Shown here in pieces: positions 1-6,283 of a stretch of DNA of 9,315 nucleotides. The stretch is from CAYUZU01 sp964448675 (GTDB lineage: Bacteria; Planctomycetota; Phycisphaerae; UBA1845; Fen-1342), in assembly GCA_964448675.1 (NCBI GenBank), contig CAYUZU010000057.1, forward strand, positions 1 through 9,315. Reading direction: 5' to 3'. The notes under the pieces were generated by a model. That model made no database searches. It saw nothing but the letters and a program-made list of their open reading frames with translations, and had not been told where the DNA came from. The translations under genes and the position numbers were made by a program. Within the stretch, counting starts at the first letter, position 1. Every line of letters starts with the position of its first letter.

Positions 1-287
1 CCTGGGCTTTATCGACGGAGAGTTCCGCATTACCCGAAACTCGACATTGACAAGGGATCTGCCCTCCGGACCGTCACCGTCGACACGCTGCCTGGCAGCG
101 TCGGCAATCGCAGGATCCACTCGCAAGGGGGCCGTGACGGAGGATCCGATGCCCAGTTGACCCGGTTTTCGGTGCGGCGCAGCTGATGGTGGCCGCGCCC
201 GGCAGCTGTTTAACAGCGCCCGGTCGCAGCAACACCGCCTCGATCCGCACATTCACGCTCGAGAGATACCCCTTTGGGTGACACGCC
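1..287. other. Left-edge region with no supportable gene
   Basis: Two + strand frames are open from the left edge. One stops at 158-160 and the other at 184-186. The first begins with protein-like sequence (LGFIDGEFRITRN), but it becomes low in quality, and codon third-position GC favours the other frame after about base 45. This could be the frameshifted or decayed 3' end of a gene that starts outside the window, but no family is recognisable. The remainder, to 287, is the leader of the winged-helix gene. Confidence 0.4.
195..223. promoter_or_regulatory. Palindrome inside a short direct repeat, candidate operator
   Basis: A perfect inverted repeat, GCTGTT-T-AACAGC (205-217), is flanked by two copies of GCGCCCGG (195-202 and 216-223; the second copy overlaps the right arm by two bases). 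It ends 70 bases before the ATG of the winged-helix protein. The position and symmetry suit a dimeric regulator, possibly that protein acting on its own promoter. The role is inferred; only the symmetry is seen. Confidence 0.3.
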
Positions 288-776
288 ATGATATCCACAC
301 GCATCGAACTCACGCACAGTAAGGCCACACGGCTCAGTGATCTGAATGACCTGGCCGAAGTCCTATTCCCCAGGAACCGAAATCTGCAGCACGCCTTTGT
401 AGCGATCTGGATCGCGCTGAAATGGTCCCGCGACGGCCTGGTGCCTAACCTGCGTCTCGCCACGCGCGACGCCAGTGTCTCGAAACGCACGATCGAACGC
501 ACGCGCGCCAAGTTGCACCGCTTGGGCCTGATCGATCGGGTCTCACACTTCAATGCCCGGCATGGGTTCCGAGACGGGTGGATTCTCTCCTCGCGGTTTG
601 AACGCTGCCTGCGCCAACTGGCCGACAAGATCGCGGATCTTCGCAGCCGGGAACACGCTGACCGGGAGAAGGACAACCTGCTCATCGCATACGCGGATGC
701 TCGACGATTCGCGGCGGAAAGCGCACGCGCTGCCCGGAATGCTGAGAGCACATGCACCCGAGGTGTCTTCCGGTGA
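288..776 (+). CDS. Winged helix-turn-helix DNA-binding protein
   Basis: This 162-residue protein is probably a cytoplasmic DNA-binding protein, either a regulator or a replication-initiator-like factor. Residues 24-50 (LFPRNRNLQHAFVAIWIALK) look like the first helices of a winged-helix fold. Residues 54-85 give a clear helix-turn-helix: a helix around LRLATRDA, a turn at SVSK, then the basic recognition helix RTIERTRAKLHRLGLI, with a wing around residues 86-103. The C-terminal third is helical, charged and Arg/Ala-rich, possibly a coiled coil. The 'learn the pathway, then RTIERTR...LGLI' arrangement resembles plasmid- and phage-type winged-helix proteins, but I cannot place it in a named family. 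No strong Shine-Dalgarno precedes the ATG, only a weak GAGAG. Its stop codon overlaps the start of the next gene, so the two are probably co-translated. Confidence 0.75.
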   Translation: MISTRIELTHSKATRLSDLNDLAEVLFPRNRNLQHAFVAIWIALKWSRDGLVPNLRLATRDASVSKRTIERTRAKLHRLGLIDRVSHFNARHGFRDGWILSSRFERCLRQLADKIADLRSREHADREKDNLLIAYADARRFAAESARAARNAESTCTRGVFR

Positions 777-1240
777 TCAGAGTCCCAACCGGTTCGGCAT
801 CTGAGGGGACTTCGCGCCAGGGTCGGCTTGCCCGTCGCTTCTGGGCGCTTGCCGCCGCCTGCGCGATTGTCCTACTCGCGGCCAGCTTGGCACTGACAGT
901 TCGACTCGCTACTCAACCCATCAACAGCACAGTCTGTCCAGAACCGACGCCGGACATTGTCTGCCGCGGATTGCCGCTACGACTCGTTCACGACGACCCC
1001 GAGTGCGCCAACAAGTTGCTGCGGGCCATGAACATCACCAACGTTCGCGTCATGCCCAAGGGCAGTCTTCCGCCGCCTCTGGACAACGATACGATCGCGC
1101 ACCTGAGCCACCTGTGCGTGACCTTGGAACGTCAAGGCGAGCCGTTGCCGAGCTTCTGCCGCTACGCGCGCCACGAATCCGACTGGATCGTCGACATCGA
1201 CGATGACGGCGGTCACGCAACTGGTCGGGCGCCGTCCTAG
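773..1240 (+). CDS. Small single-pass membrane protein with Cys-rich outer domain
   Basis: The GTG at 773 is preferred over the ATG at 752. It overlaps the upstream stop as GTGA (773-776) and has a GAGGTG ribosome site at 760-765 with 7-base spacing. From GTG the product has 155 residues. A basic N-terminus (RLARR, 18-22) precedes one hydrophobic helix at about 24-44, predicting N-in topology and an outer domain of about 110 residues. That domain has five cysteines (55, 64, 78, 115, 129), which could form disulfides, and an acidic stretch DIDDDGG near the end. No family is recognised. Coupling to a DNA-binding gene suggests a paired function, such as a membrane partner of a regulator, but this is inference. 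Its stop codon overlaps by four bases (CTAG, 1237-1240) the stop of the convergent lipoprotein gene. Confidence 0.65.
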   Translation: MIRVPTGSASEGTSRQGRLARRFWALAAACAIVLLAASLALTVRLATQPINSTVCPEPTPDIVCRGLPLRLVHDDPECANKLLRAMNITNVRVMPKGSLPPPLDNDTIAHLSHLCVTLERQGEPLPSFCRYARHESDWIVDIDDDGGHATGRAPS

Positions 1241-2391
1241 TTAGCCCGCGGGCCAAGGTCGAGCGGCTGAAGCTCGTACTGCGCCGGCCGCCCCTCGCGA
1301 CCGAAGTCCTGCACGACGCACCATGCGTCCCGGTAGGCAAGACGCGTTGGGTCGACCTCAAGCACCGCTTCGTAGCCGCCGTTTTCGTCGACCAACGCGG
1401 CAGGCAAGGCACCCATCCAACTCAGGCTATCGCCCTCGTTCTCGTGCACCAGCCAAACCTCGAAGGCCCGCTCGCCGGCAACGGCAAAGTTGGCGTCGCG
1501 GAACGTAAAGTAGATCGCGTCACTCTCGACGCGGTAGGAATGGTCGGTGAGCTCGGGAAACAGCACGCCGAAGCACGCCGCCTCCACCAGCTGCGACTCG
1601 CTCACGATTCTCATCGGCCCGTACCAGCCGGAGCCGAAAATGACTACCCAGTCCGCGGCCAGCGCCAGAGCATCCGCCGCCACCTTCTCGCCCCGGTCGT
1701 CGCGCCACTCCAATCCCGTGTTGACCGTGTCGGTCGCCAGGACAATCTCGTAGTTCCCGTCGTCATCGAGTTCATCCGCCTTGATTGTTGCGAGCGTCTC
1801 GCCTTGCTCATCGCGCAGGCGGATCCAGTAGTCCGGAATCGCATAGCCCCCGTCCCGAAACCGCAACGCGACACCAGTCGCCGTCACAGCACAGGCGAAA
1901 TCGGTCAGGTTTTGATTGACGATGTCTGGCAGCCAACCGACCTCAAGGCCGCGGCCGTCACTGCGGATCGTGACGGTGCTCGTGTCGTCGCCGTACAACT
2001 GAACAACCCGCCAGATGTTGGCGTCGTAGGGCGGCCCGCCCGCATCCTGCCCCAGCAGCTCCCAGCTGAAAAACGCTTCGTAGTTGCCCTCGTCGTCGAC
2101 CGGTTCGGCGTGCGTGGCAATCAGCAGCGGTCCGCCCGGCCATTCGAATTCGTAGAACAAGCCGACCCCCCAATCGTCGGCACCGCGCTTCAACGTGTCG
2201 CGAAAACGAAACGTGGCCCCGTCATCACCCACGCTGTACGAGAGGTCGGTCAAGTGCGCGTCATACTGGCGCGTCCATTCGCGATACAGCCATTCCTGAA
2301 TCATCACCGTATCGCAGCCAATCGTCGCCCCTATGAGCACTAACAGGACAGGGTATGCAAGGGTCGTTGCGAGACGTGCTACGCTGGGCAT
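1237..2391 (-). CDS. Probable lipoprotein with three tandem internal repeats
   Basis: Start chosen at the ATG at 2391, which has a strong AGGGAGG site (complement of 2398-2404) six bases upstream; the reading frame stays open further upstream but without protein-like content. The product is 384 residues. Residues 1-25 form a signal peptide with hydrophobic core LAYPVLLVLIGATIG, followed by Cys26. This is a lipobox-like site, although Thr at -3 is not the usual residue. The rest is acidic, rich in aromatic residues and beta-strand-like. It contains three diverged units of about 110 residues, starting at LTD 47, 162 and 281. Each has a (T/R/V)(F/L)(R/T)FRD strand (FRFRD 61-65, LRFRD 176-180, FTFRD 294-298) and a later turn-strand (DDEGNYEAFF about 99, DDDGNYEIVL about 209, DENGGYEAVL about 335). 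This implies three repeated beta domains on a cell-envelope anchor. Function unknown. It may bind a ligand or surface, and the Asp-rich turns could bind calcium. Confidence 0.8.
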   Translation of the reverse strand: MPSVARLATTLAYPVLLVLIGATIGCDTVMIQEWLYREWTRQYDAHLTDLSYSVGDDGATFRFRDTLKRGADDWGVGLFYEFEWPGGPLLIATHAEPVDDEGNYEAFFSWELLGQDAGGPPYDANIWRVVQLYGDDTSTVTIRSDGRGLEVGWLPDIVNQNLTDFACAVTATGVALRFRDGGYAIPDYWIRLRDEQGETLATIKADELDDDGNYEIVLATDTVNTGLEWRDDRGEKVAADALALAADWVVIFGSGWYGPMRIVSESQLVEAACFGVLFPELTDHSYRVESDAIYFTFRDANFAVAGERAFEVWLVHENEGDSLSWMGALPAALVDENGGYEAVLEVDPTRLAYRDAWCVVQDFGREGRPAQYELQPLDLGPRAN

Positions 2392-2495
2392 GCCGTGCCT
2401 CCCTGATCGCGGCCCAGAGGACTGACCGTATTCCAACACAGACTCTATTGCGCGCGATGGAGCCATACAGTCGCCCACCAAACCGTCACCGCATT

Positions 2496-2537
2496 CTACG
2501 TTACCCCCGAGTGACTCAGCAACGCGGTCCAAGCCAT
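2496..2537 (-). other. Possible 13-residue leader ORF upstream of lipoprotein gene
   Basis: On the - strand an AGGAGG site (complement of 2542-2547) stands four bases before an ATG at 2537. That ATG opens a reading frame of 13 residues, MAWTALLSHSGVT, ending in TAG at 2496-2498, 104 bases before the lipoprotein start. The ribosome site is good, but the spacing is short and the peptide shows no attenuator-type codon run. It may be chance. Confidence 0.2.
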
Positions 2538-2708
2538 GACGCCTCCTCGCCAATCGCACGCACGTCTCGGTTAGTGGCATCGGGCGCAACTGGTGCAGAC
2601 GGGCCCGTTGATCGGAAGATTAGTAAAGACCACCTGACTCCCAGTGCACAATCCTCAAACGCACTCCCAGTGCCCTTGGCAGGCCGTTCGACGCACGAAC
2701 ACAAGGCC

Positions 2709-2831
2709 TGCCTGAGGATCTTTCCACGCGACAGCAGCCGGGATGCCCTCGTGCTCATCGCGCAGCGGATCCTCGACGGTAATCAGGAATTGGCCGTGAG
2801 CCAGCCCGATTTGCAGTAGCTGATTCTCTCT
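2709..2831 (+). repeat. Leader repeat, copy 1
   Basis: This 123-bp segment matches 4017-4143 in direct orientation at roughly three quarters identity by eye. The longest exact shared blocks are 19 bases (2761-2779) and 16 bases (2816-2831). It contains an inverted repeat TGGC/GCCA (2791-2794, 2800-2803), also kept in copy 2. It ends 129 bases before the ATG at 2961. The copies differ by small insertions and deletions, and translated similarity is lower than nucleotide similarity, so it is probably not coding. It may be a shared promoter or leader RNA, or a recombination remnant. Confidence 0.75.
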
Positions 2832-2960
2832 TCGCCAGACTTCATTCCCAGCCACACCGTCTCCAGCACGTACGCCGGACGTCAGCCAACTGTCATGCAC
2901 GCCGCACCGCTGCGCGCGATCATGGAGCCGGATCATGGCGCCCAGAAGAAGGAGCGAGGC

Positions 2961-3866
2961 ATGGCTCGTGGACGGCAGCTGCCCAATATTGTCGAGCGAG
3001 GATTTCGTGGCCGGATCGGAGAACCCAAGCCGCGTGTGGACCTGTCTGGCTTGCGCACGCCCGGCGGGCGCTATCGCGAGCAGATACCAAACCGGCCATA
3101 TCGCGATCCGCTTCTGCATGCCGATCTCGCCTATCCACGGTCGCCCGCCCCATACCGGGACGACCCACACTACCGCGTACTCGATCGCGAGCCATACTCG
3201 TGGCCCATCCGTTATGAACCGGAGGAGTCGGAATGGGACTATGATGCCCCACCTCCACGTGCCTTTCTCAACGGCCCGCATCCTGCACGCGACCTAGAGC
3301 CGCGCGAGCGCCCCTTGACGTACGAGGAGAGCGTGCGGCGCCTGACGCTGCTGCAAGAGCTCATGCGCGAAAGAACAGCCGGTCAGGTCGTGTATGGGCA
3401 ACGGGGCGAGATGCCCGGCCCGCTGGAGCCGTGGCCCGACGTCCTGGACGTTGCGGATGAGCCGACCTTGGCGGAGGCGGCCCCGGTTGACACCGCGGTG
3501 TCGCTTGGCGACGGCGAGGCGCACGCTGCTGGCGTGGACGCGATTCCGATGATGTCAGCGGAGGTGGAATGCGGCGGGCTGGATCAGATCGTGCTCGATC
3601 AGGAGCCGGCCGTGAGTTCGGCGGGGCCGGACGCATGGGCCATGATGGACCACAGCACCGACGACTTGTCGCGGGCGGAACAGGCGTTTGATCAGCAGCT
3701 AGAGGACATAGTAGGGAACTTTCATCGGCAGGAGCGCGCCTTCGCTGAGCCGGACTGGGGGCCCACATCAGTACTACCGGAGCCTGAAGGGTTGGCGCCG
3801 CCGGAGCCGCCTGACCCACTGCTGCAGCCGCCCGCCCCGCCGGGTCTGGGAGTCTTCCGATTCTGA
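2961..3866 (+). CDS. Proline-rich acidic protein of unknown function
   Basis: The ATG at 2961 is chosen over an in-frame ATG at 2895 because AAGGAG (2949-2954) lies six bases before it and the upstream codons look non-coding. The product has 301 residues, with no signal peptide and no membrane helix. Residues 1-60 are basic (RGFRGRIGEPKPRVDL). Residues 60-120 are rich in Pro, Tyr, Arg and Asp (YRDDPHYRVLDREPYSWP). Residues 121-140 form the only clear helix (YEESVRRLTLLQELMRER). Residues 150-235 are acidic and low-complexity, and a second helix runs about 236-262 (SRAEQAFDQQLEDIVGNFHR). The tail from about 272 is strongly proline-rich (PEPPDPLLQPPAPP) and ends GVFRF. It is probably largely disordered and could be a scaffold or adaptor. 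No family is recognised. Codon use is normal for the window, which supports a real gene. Confidence 0.65.
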   Translation: MARGRQLPNIVERGFRGRIGEPKPRVDLSGLRTPGGRYREQIPNRPYRDPLLHADLAYPRSPAPYRDDPHYRVLDREPYSWPIRYEPEESEWDYDAPPPRAFLNGPHPARDLEPRERPLTYEESVRRLTLLQELMRERTAGQVVYGQRGEMPGPLEPWPDVLDVADEPTLAEAAPVDTAVSLGDGEAHAAGVDAIPMMSAEVECGGLDQIVLDQEPAVSSAGPDAWAMMDHSTDDLSRAEQAFDQQLEDIVGNFHRQERAFAEPDWGPTSVLPEPEGLAPPEPPDPLLQPPAPPGLGVFRF

Positions 3867-4016
3867 TGTGCCTGATTCAGCGGCACGACCAGCGGCATGC
3901 CGCGAGAAGCACGAAACCGAAAGGAATAAAAACACACCCGCACCACCCCGTGCCATCCTCATAACGGAGCACGCACCGTGCCCACGGCAACCGACGCGCG
4001 CAAACGCCCACGCGGT

Positions 4017-4143
4017 TGCCAGAGGATCTCTCAGCACGTGACAGCACCGGGGCACCAGCCCCAGATCATCACGCAGCGGATCCTCGACGGAAAACCGGGA
4101 TTGGCCGCCGGCCAGCCCACGATCAATGTAGCTGATTCTCTCT
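4017..4143 (+). repeat. Leader repeat, copy 2
   Basis: This 127-bp partner of 2709-2831 has the same orientation, with the repeats about 1.31 kb apart. The exact shared blocks are 4072-4090 and 4128-4143. The inverted repeat is stronger here: TGGCC-GCC-GGCCA (4102-4114), extended by GGG (4097-4099) facing CCC (4116-4118) across a small internal loop. It ends 153 bases before the ATG at 4297. Its position relative to a + strand gene matches copy 1, suggesting a cis-regulatory or leader-RNA role. Confidence 0.75.
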
Positions 4144-4206
4144 CCCGAAAACGCAGGCATTTGCAGACCTGTTCACGCCGAAGTGCAGTCCATGTAAGCG
4201 GTCAAC

Positions 4207-4226
4207 ATCCGCGCGCGTGCGCGGAT
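4207..4226 (+). promoter_or_regulatory. Perfect inverted repeat, GC-rich hairpin
   Basis: ATCCGCGC (4207-4214) and GCGCGGAT (4219-4226) are perfect complements separated by GCGT, giving an 8-bp stem with a 4-base loop. No T-run follows, so it is not a standard intrinsic terminator. It lies 70 bases before the ATG at 4297 and just ahead of a second hairpin. It may be an operator or an mRNA leader structure. Confidence 0.5.
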
Positions 4227-4243
4227 CGAATTCTAATCACAGT

Positions 4244-4275
4244 GATGGCACGCCTGTTAATCGAGGCGTGCCATC
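4244..4275 (+). promoter_or_regulatory. 12-bp perfect inverted repeat just before ribosome site
   Basis: GATGGCACGCCT (4244-4255) and AGGCGTGCCATC (4264-4275) are perfect complements around the loop GTTAATCG. With a one-base bulge the stem can extend by GTG/CAC. It ends nine bases before the GGAGGTGA ribosome site of the gene at 4297, and there is no downstream T-run. As RNA it would form a very stable stem next to the initiation region. As DNA it would be a strong dimer-binding site. Either way, control of the gene at 4297 is the simplest reading. Confidence 0.6.
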
Positions 4276-4296
4276 GCACGTAATGGAGGTGACACA

Positions 4297-5019
4297 ATGG
4301 CATGGAGACCAACGGAGTATCTAATCGAAGGCGAGCTGGACAACACCACGCCCGGAAGAGTGACGGGCTGGATGCGGTTCGCCGGGCTGAAGGAGAACGT
4401 GACGTTCGACTTGGCGGGCAACTTCCACCGTGACATCCGTGGCGCGAAGGTGCAGCTGACCGGGGATGGACACAGCGACGATCCCGAAGCGGCAGGATAC
4501 ATGGAGGGGTTCGAAGCCCATCAGACTGGCGAGGTAGGCGACATGACCGCGGGCGGGCCACCGGTGGACTACGTAGCCACGCCGTACTTCGAGTGGTTTG
4601 GCCGGGAGAATGGGCGTGTTGTCCTGGAGCTCGATCGCGCGCAGGTTCAAATCATCGGCCGCCCCATTCCGGCCTGCGAGAGCGATCCGATCTCGCGCGA
4701 GGAGCAGGCCCGCAATATGGCTAACTTCCTGGCTGAGGTAAGCCAGGAGGTCGGCGTTCCCGCCGTTGCGCCCGGGCAGCAGCTGGTGAGCGACCCGAGC
4801 TTCACGCACTGGATCGTCGTCGAAGACCAGGTCATCGGCGAGGCCCGCGAGGTTCAGCCGGACAACAACAAGACGGCCTTCGCGTACGTGCGCCTGTTCA
4901 ACATGCCCGAGTGTGCTGAGTACGGCTGGACTGAGAACAAGCACCTTCGCAGCAAAGCTGAGGGGCTACCGAGCAACGTGCCAAAGGTGGACGGCTTCGG
5001 CGAGGAGGTACAGTCATGA
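4297..5019 (+). CDS. Hypothetical protein, unknown family
   Basis: This is a well-formed gene with a near-ideal ribosome site (GGAGGTGA, 4285-4292) and an ATG four bases later. The 240-residue soluble product has no signal peptide or membrane helix. Residues 1-60 look like a small beta domain (EYLIEGELDNTTPGRVTGWM, then VTFDLAGNFHRDIRGAKVQL). The middle has Gly/Pro loops and a strand pair FEWFGRENGRVVLEL at about 98-112. A helix ISREEQARNMANFLAEVSQE follows at about 132-151. Beyond 160 lies a second short mixed domain (WIVVEDQVIGEAREV, AFAYVRLFNMPE). Cysteines are at 127 and 206. The style, with beta-strand GWM/FHRDI motifs, suggests a conserved accessory protein rather than a spurious frame, but I cannot assign a function. 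The C-terminal codons contain an unused-looking ribosome site for a following gene (5003-5008). Confidence 0.75.
   Translation: MAWRPTEYLIEGELDNTTPGRVTGWMRFAGLKENVTFDLAGNFHRDIRGAKVQLTGDGHSDDPEAAGYMEGFEAHQTGEVGDMTAGGPPVDYVATPYFEWFGRENGRVVLELDRAQVQIIGRPIPACESDPISREEQARNMANFLAEVSQEVGVPAVAPGQQLVSDPSFTHWIVVEDQVIGEAREVQPDNNKTAFAYVRLFNMPECAEYGWTENKHLRSKAEGLPSNVPKVDGFGEEVQS
5003..5018 (+). promoter_or_regulatory. Ribosome site plus coupled ATG without an evident gene
   Basis: AGGAGG (5003-5008) lies seven bases before an ATG (5016-5018) that overlaps the upstream stop as ATGA. This is the standard signature of a translationally coupled next gene. The frame runs only 60 codons to 5198, wholly antisense to the 3' end of the dockerin-protein gene, and its product (MNGLRPCKLHLKLPEVDHV...) looks like a shadow. 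It may be a leftover start of a gene lost or displaced when the - strand gene arrived. Confidence 0.35.
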
Positions 5020-5024
5020 ATGGC

Positions 5025-6044
5025 CTACGGCCCTGTAAACTGCACTTGAAACTGCCCGAAGTCGACCATGTCCACCTTCCCGTCGCAGTTCAGATCAGCG
5101 TTCCCGCCGCAGACCAGGATATCGAGCGGGTCGCTTGTCACTTCACACTCGTTGGCGTCCGTGACGATTACGCGGTAGCTGGTGGTCTGCGTGGGTGACA
5201 CCGGCTGCGTTGGATTCGTGTCAAGATCCATCCAAACGCCGGGGCTTGCCTCCTGCTGCCATTGATACGCGAAGGGTGGCTTTCCGCCCGACAGATCGGC
5301 AACCAACTCGGTGCTGTCACCGCAGCACAGCTTGAGCCATGGGGCCGCGTGTACCGAGACCTCCGGGCACTGAAACCCCGTGGCCGGGCTGAAGTTGTCG
5401 AACACAACTGGAGTTGGAGGGTCGCCGGTCTTGTGGAAGAGAATGGACTTTATCTGTCCGCCGGGAATATCGAACTCCCATGGATCTACGCGCCCGTCGC
5501 CTGGACCACAGTCACTGCAACCGCAATTCGGATCGGTGGGGCCATCGGGCGCACGCATGGTAATGCGAGCGAGCTCAGTTCCGTTCGCATCGCGAGCGAT
5601 TATGTCCCACTCTTCATGTGGGTCGGGCCAATAACTCTGGTAGTCAAGATCGATGAGGACGCCCGACGCGGCGGAGACCGGTGTGCTGTATTCGATCAGC
5701 AGGTCATACGGGTCGCCACCGCCAGAAACGGAAGTGGCCAGGTAGGAATCGCCAACGCCTTGTCCGTCCAGTGGAATGTCGGCTCCGGCACATCCGGTGA
5801 AGCCTACCTGCGGCTCGCCTCTCTTGGCGATGAGCGGATATCCAACGAAGTCTCCAGTTGCCCCATCGCGCATTGTGAACGTCACGCCGTGGCTAGCTTC
5901 ATACTGGTTGAAGATTGGCTGTCGTTCTATCGTCGCTACGCCGTTGAACACGGTCTCAAAGTCGATGCTCTGCGCAAGCGATACGCTGGCGGTGCCGACC
6001 AACAGGAGTGCCGCGACTGCTGTTATCGAGACTCTACGTTTCAT
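5025..6044 (-). CDS. Secreted protein with Ig-like domain and C-terminal dockerin repeat
   Basis: Start chosen at the ATG at 6044, which has AAGGAGG (complement of 6051-6057) six bases upstream. The product is 339 residues. Residues 1-25 are a classical signal peptide (MKRRVSITAVAALLLVGTASVSLAQ) with cleavage likely after Ala24 or Gln25. Residues 26-225 form a beta-rich domain with strand-like segments (YDLLIEYSTPV, SGVLIDLDYQSY, EWDIIARDANGTELARI, VVFDNFSP), which resembles a lectin- or jelly-roll-like fold. It has a Cys cluster NCGCSDCGPGDGRVD at 173-187. Residues about 227-312 look like an Ig/PKD-type domain (SGGKPPFAYQWQQ, TTSYRVIVTDANECEV). Residues 316-328 carry one dockerin-type calcium loop, ADLNCDGKVDMVD. 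Dockerins normally have two such loops; here the protein ends nine residues after the first. Exported, probably surface-associated. The partner is unknown. Confidence 0.85.
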   Translation of the reverse strand: MKRRVSITAVAALLLVGTASVSLAQSIDFETVFNGVATIERQPIFNQYEASHGVTFTMRDGATGDFVGYPLIAKRGEPQVGFTGCAGADIPLDGQGVGDSYLATSVSGGGDPYDLLIEYSTPVSAASGVLIDLDYQSYWPDPHEEWDIIARDANGTELARITMRAPDGPTDPNCGCSDCGPGDGRVDPWEFDIPGGQIKSILFHKTGDPPTPVVFDNFSPATGFQCPEVSVHAAPWLKLCCGDSTELVADLSGGKPPFAYQWQQEASPGVWMDLDTNPTQPVSPTQTTSYRVIVTDANECEVTSDPLDILVCGGNADLNCDGKVDMVDFGQFQVQFTGP

Positions 6045-6216
6045 CGATCGCCTCCTTGAGCTGAAATGGACCACTGTGTGCGCGAGAGCGCCCCGTGCTC
6101 CCGCGCGATGCGCCCAGTATACCACGCGCGAAGCGTAGCTCAGCGCACAAATCGCTTTGGCCTCTGACAGCACTGCGATTCCGAAGTTCCAGCTCCTCCA
6201 AGCGAGCCGTGCGCAC

Positions 6217-6233
6217 AGCGGGACCGTCCCGCT
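6217..6233. promoter_or_regulatory. 17-bp perfect palindrome upstream of clamp gene
   Basis: AGCGGGAC-C-GTCCCGCT is a perfect inverted repeat with a one-base centre, ending 50 bases before the ATG of the clamp gene. It lies in the 239-base divergent gap shared with the dockerin-protein gene. No T-run follows. The symmetry and location suit an operator. As RNA it would form a six-pair stem with a five-base loop. Confidence 0.45.
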
Positions 6234-6283
6234 ACGCGCCGGCCCTTCTACTTTCTCAACCCCTTATTGAAGGAGACCCTACG

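Larger units (their letters stand above)
2392..2960. other. Divergent intergenic region before the proline-rich gene
   Basis: This 569-base gap separates the divergent lipoprotein gene and the + strand gene at 2961. It holds the lipoprotein ribosome site (2398-2404), a possible 13-codon - strand leader ORF (2496-2537), and the first copy of the 125-bp repeat (2709-2831). It also holds a GATCATGG direct repeat at 2918-2925 and 2931-2938, just before the ribosome site of the next gene. Open frames on both strands lack protein-like composition and ribosome sites. Confidence 0.6.
3867..4296. other. Intergenic region with repeat copy 2 and hairpins
   Basis: This 430-base gap lies between two + strand genes. 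It starts with a 12-bp palindrome GCGGCATGCCGC (3892-3903), too tight for a good terminator hairpin and without a T-run. It then carries repeat copy 2 (4017-4143), two perfect inverted repeats (4207-4226 and 4244-4275), and the ribosome site GGAGGTGA (4285-4292). No gene is supportable here on either strand. Confidence 0.6.

Noticed and set aside
74..757. Long - strand frame of 227 codons opposite the winged-helix gene
   Set aside because: Its product is Arg/Ser/Ala-rich low-complexity sequence, and the opposite strand has a recognisable helix-turn-helix protein. It is a GC-driven shadow.
1444..2343. A 299-codon + strand frame inside the lipoprotein gene
   Set aside because: The - strand protein has a signal peptide, a strong ribosome site and clear internal repeats. 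The + frame shows no domain pattern and no ribosome site.
2655..3281. - strand frame covering repeat copy 1, with a VEDPLRD peptide also found opposite copy 2
   Set aside because: The shared peptide comes from the 19-base exact block. Elsewhere translated similarity is weaker than nucleotide similarity and indels break the frame, so the repeat is treated as non-coding.
2709..4143. The repeats as integron attC sites or a transposon's ends
   Set aside because: No attC core sites (GTTRRRY type) or terminal inverted repeats are seen, and there is no transposase or integrase in the window.
4244..4275. Intrinsic terminator
   Set aside because: The stem is strong but is followed by GCACGTAATGG rather than a T-run, and it lies just before a ribosome site.
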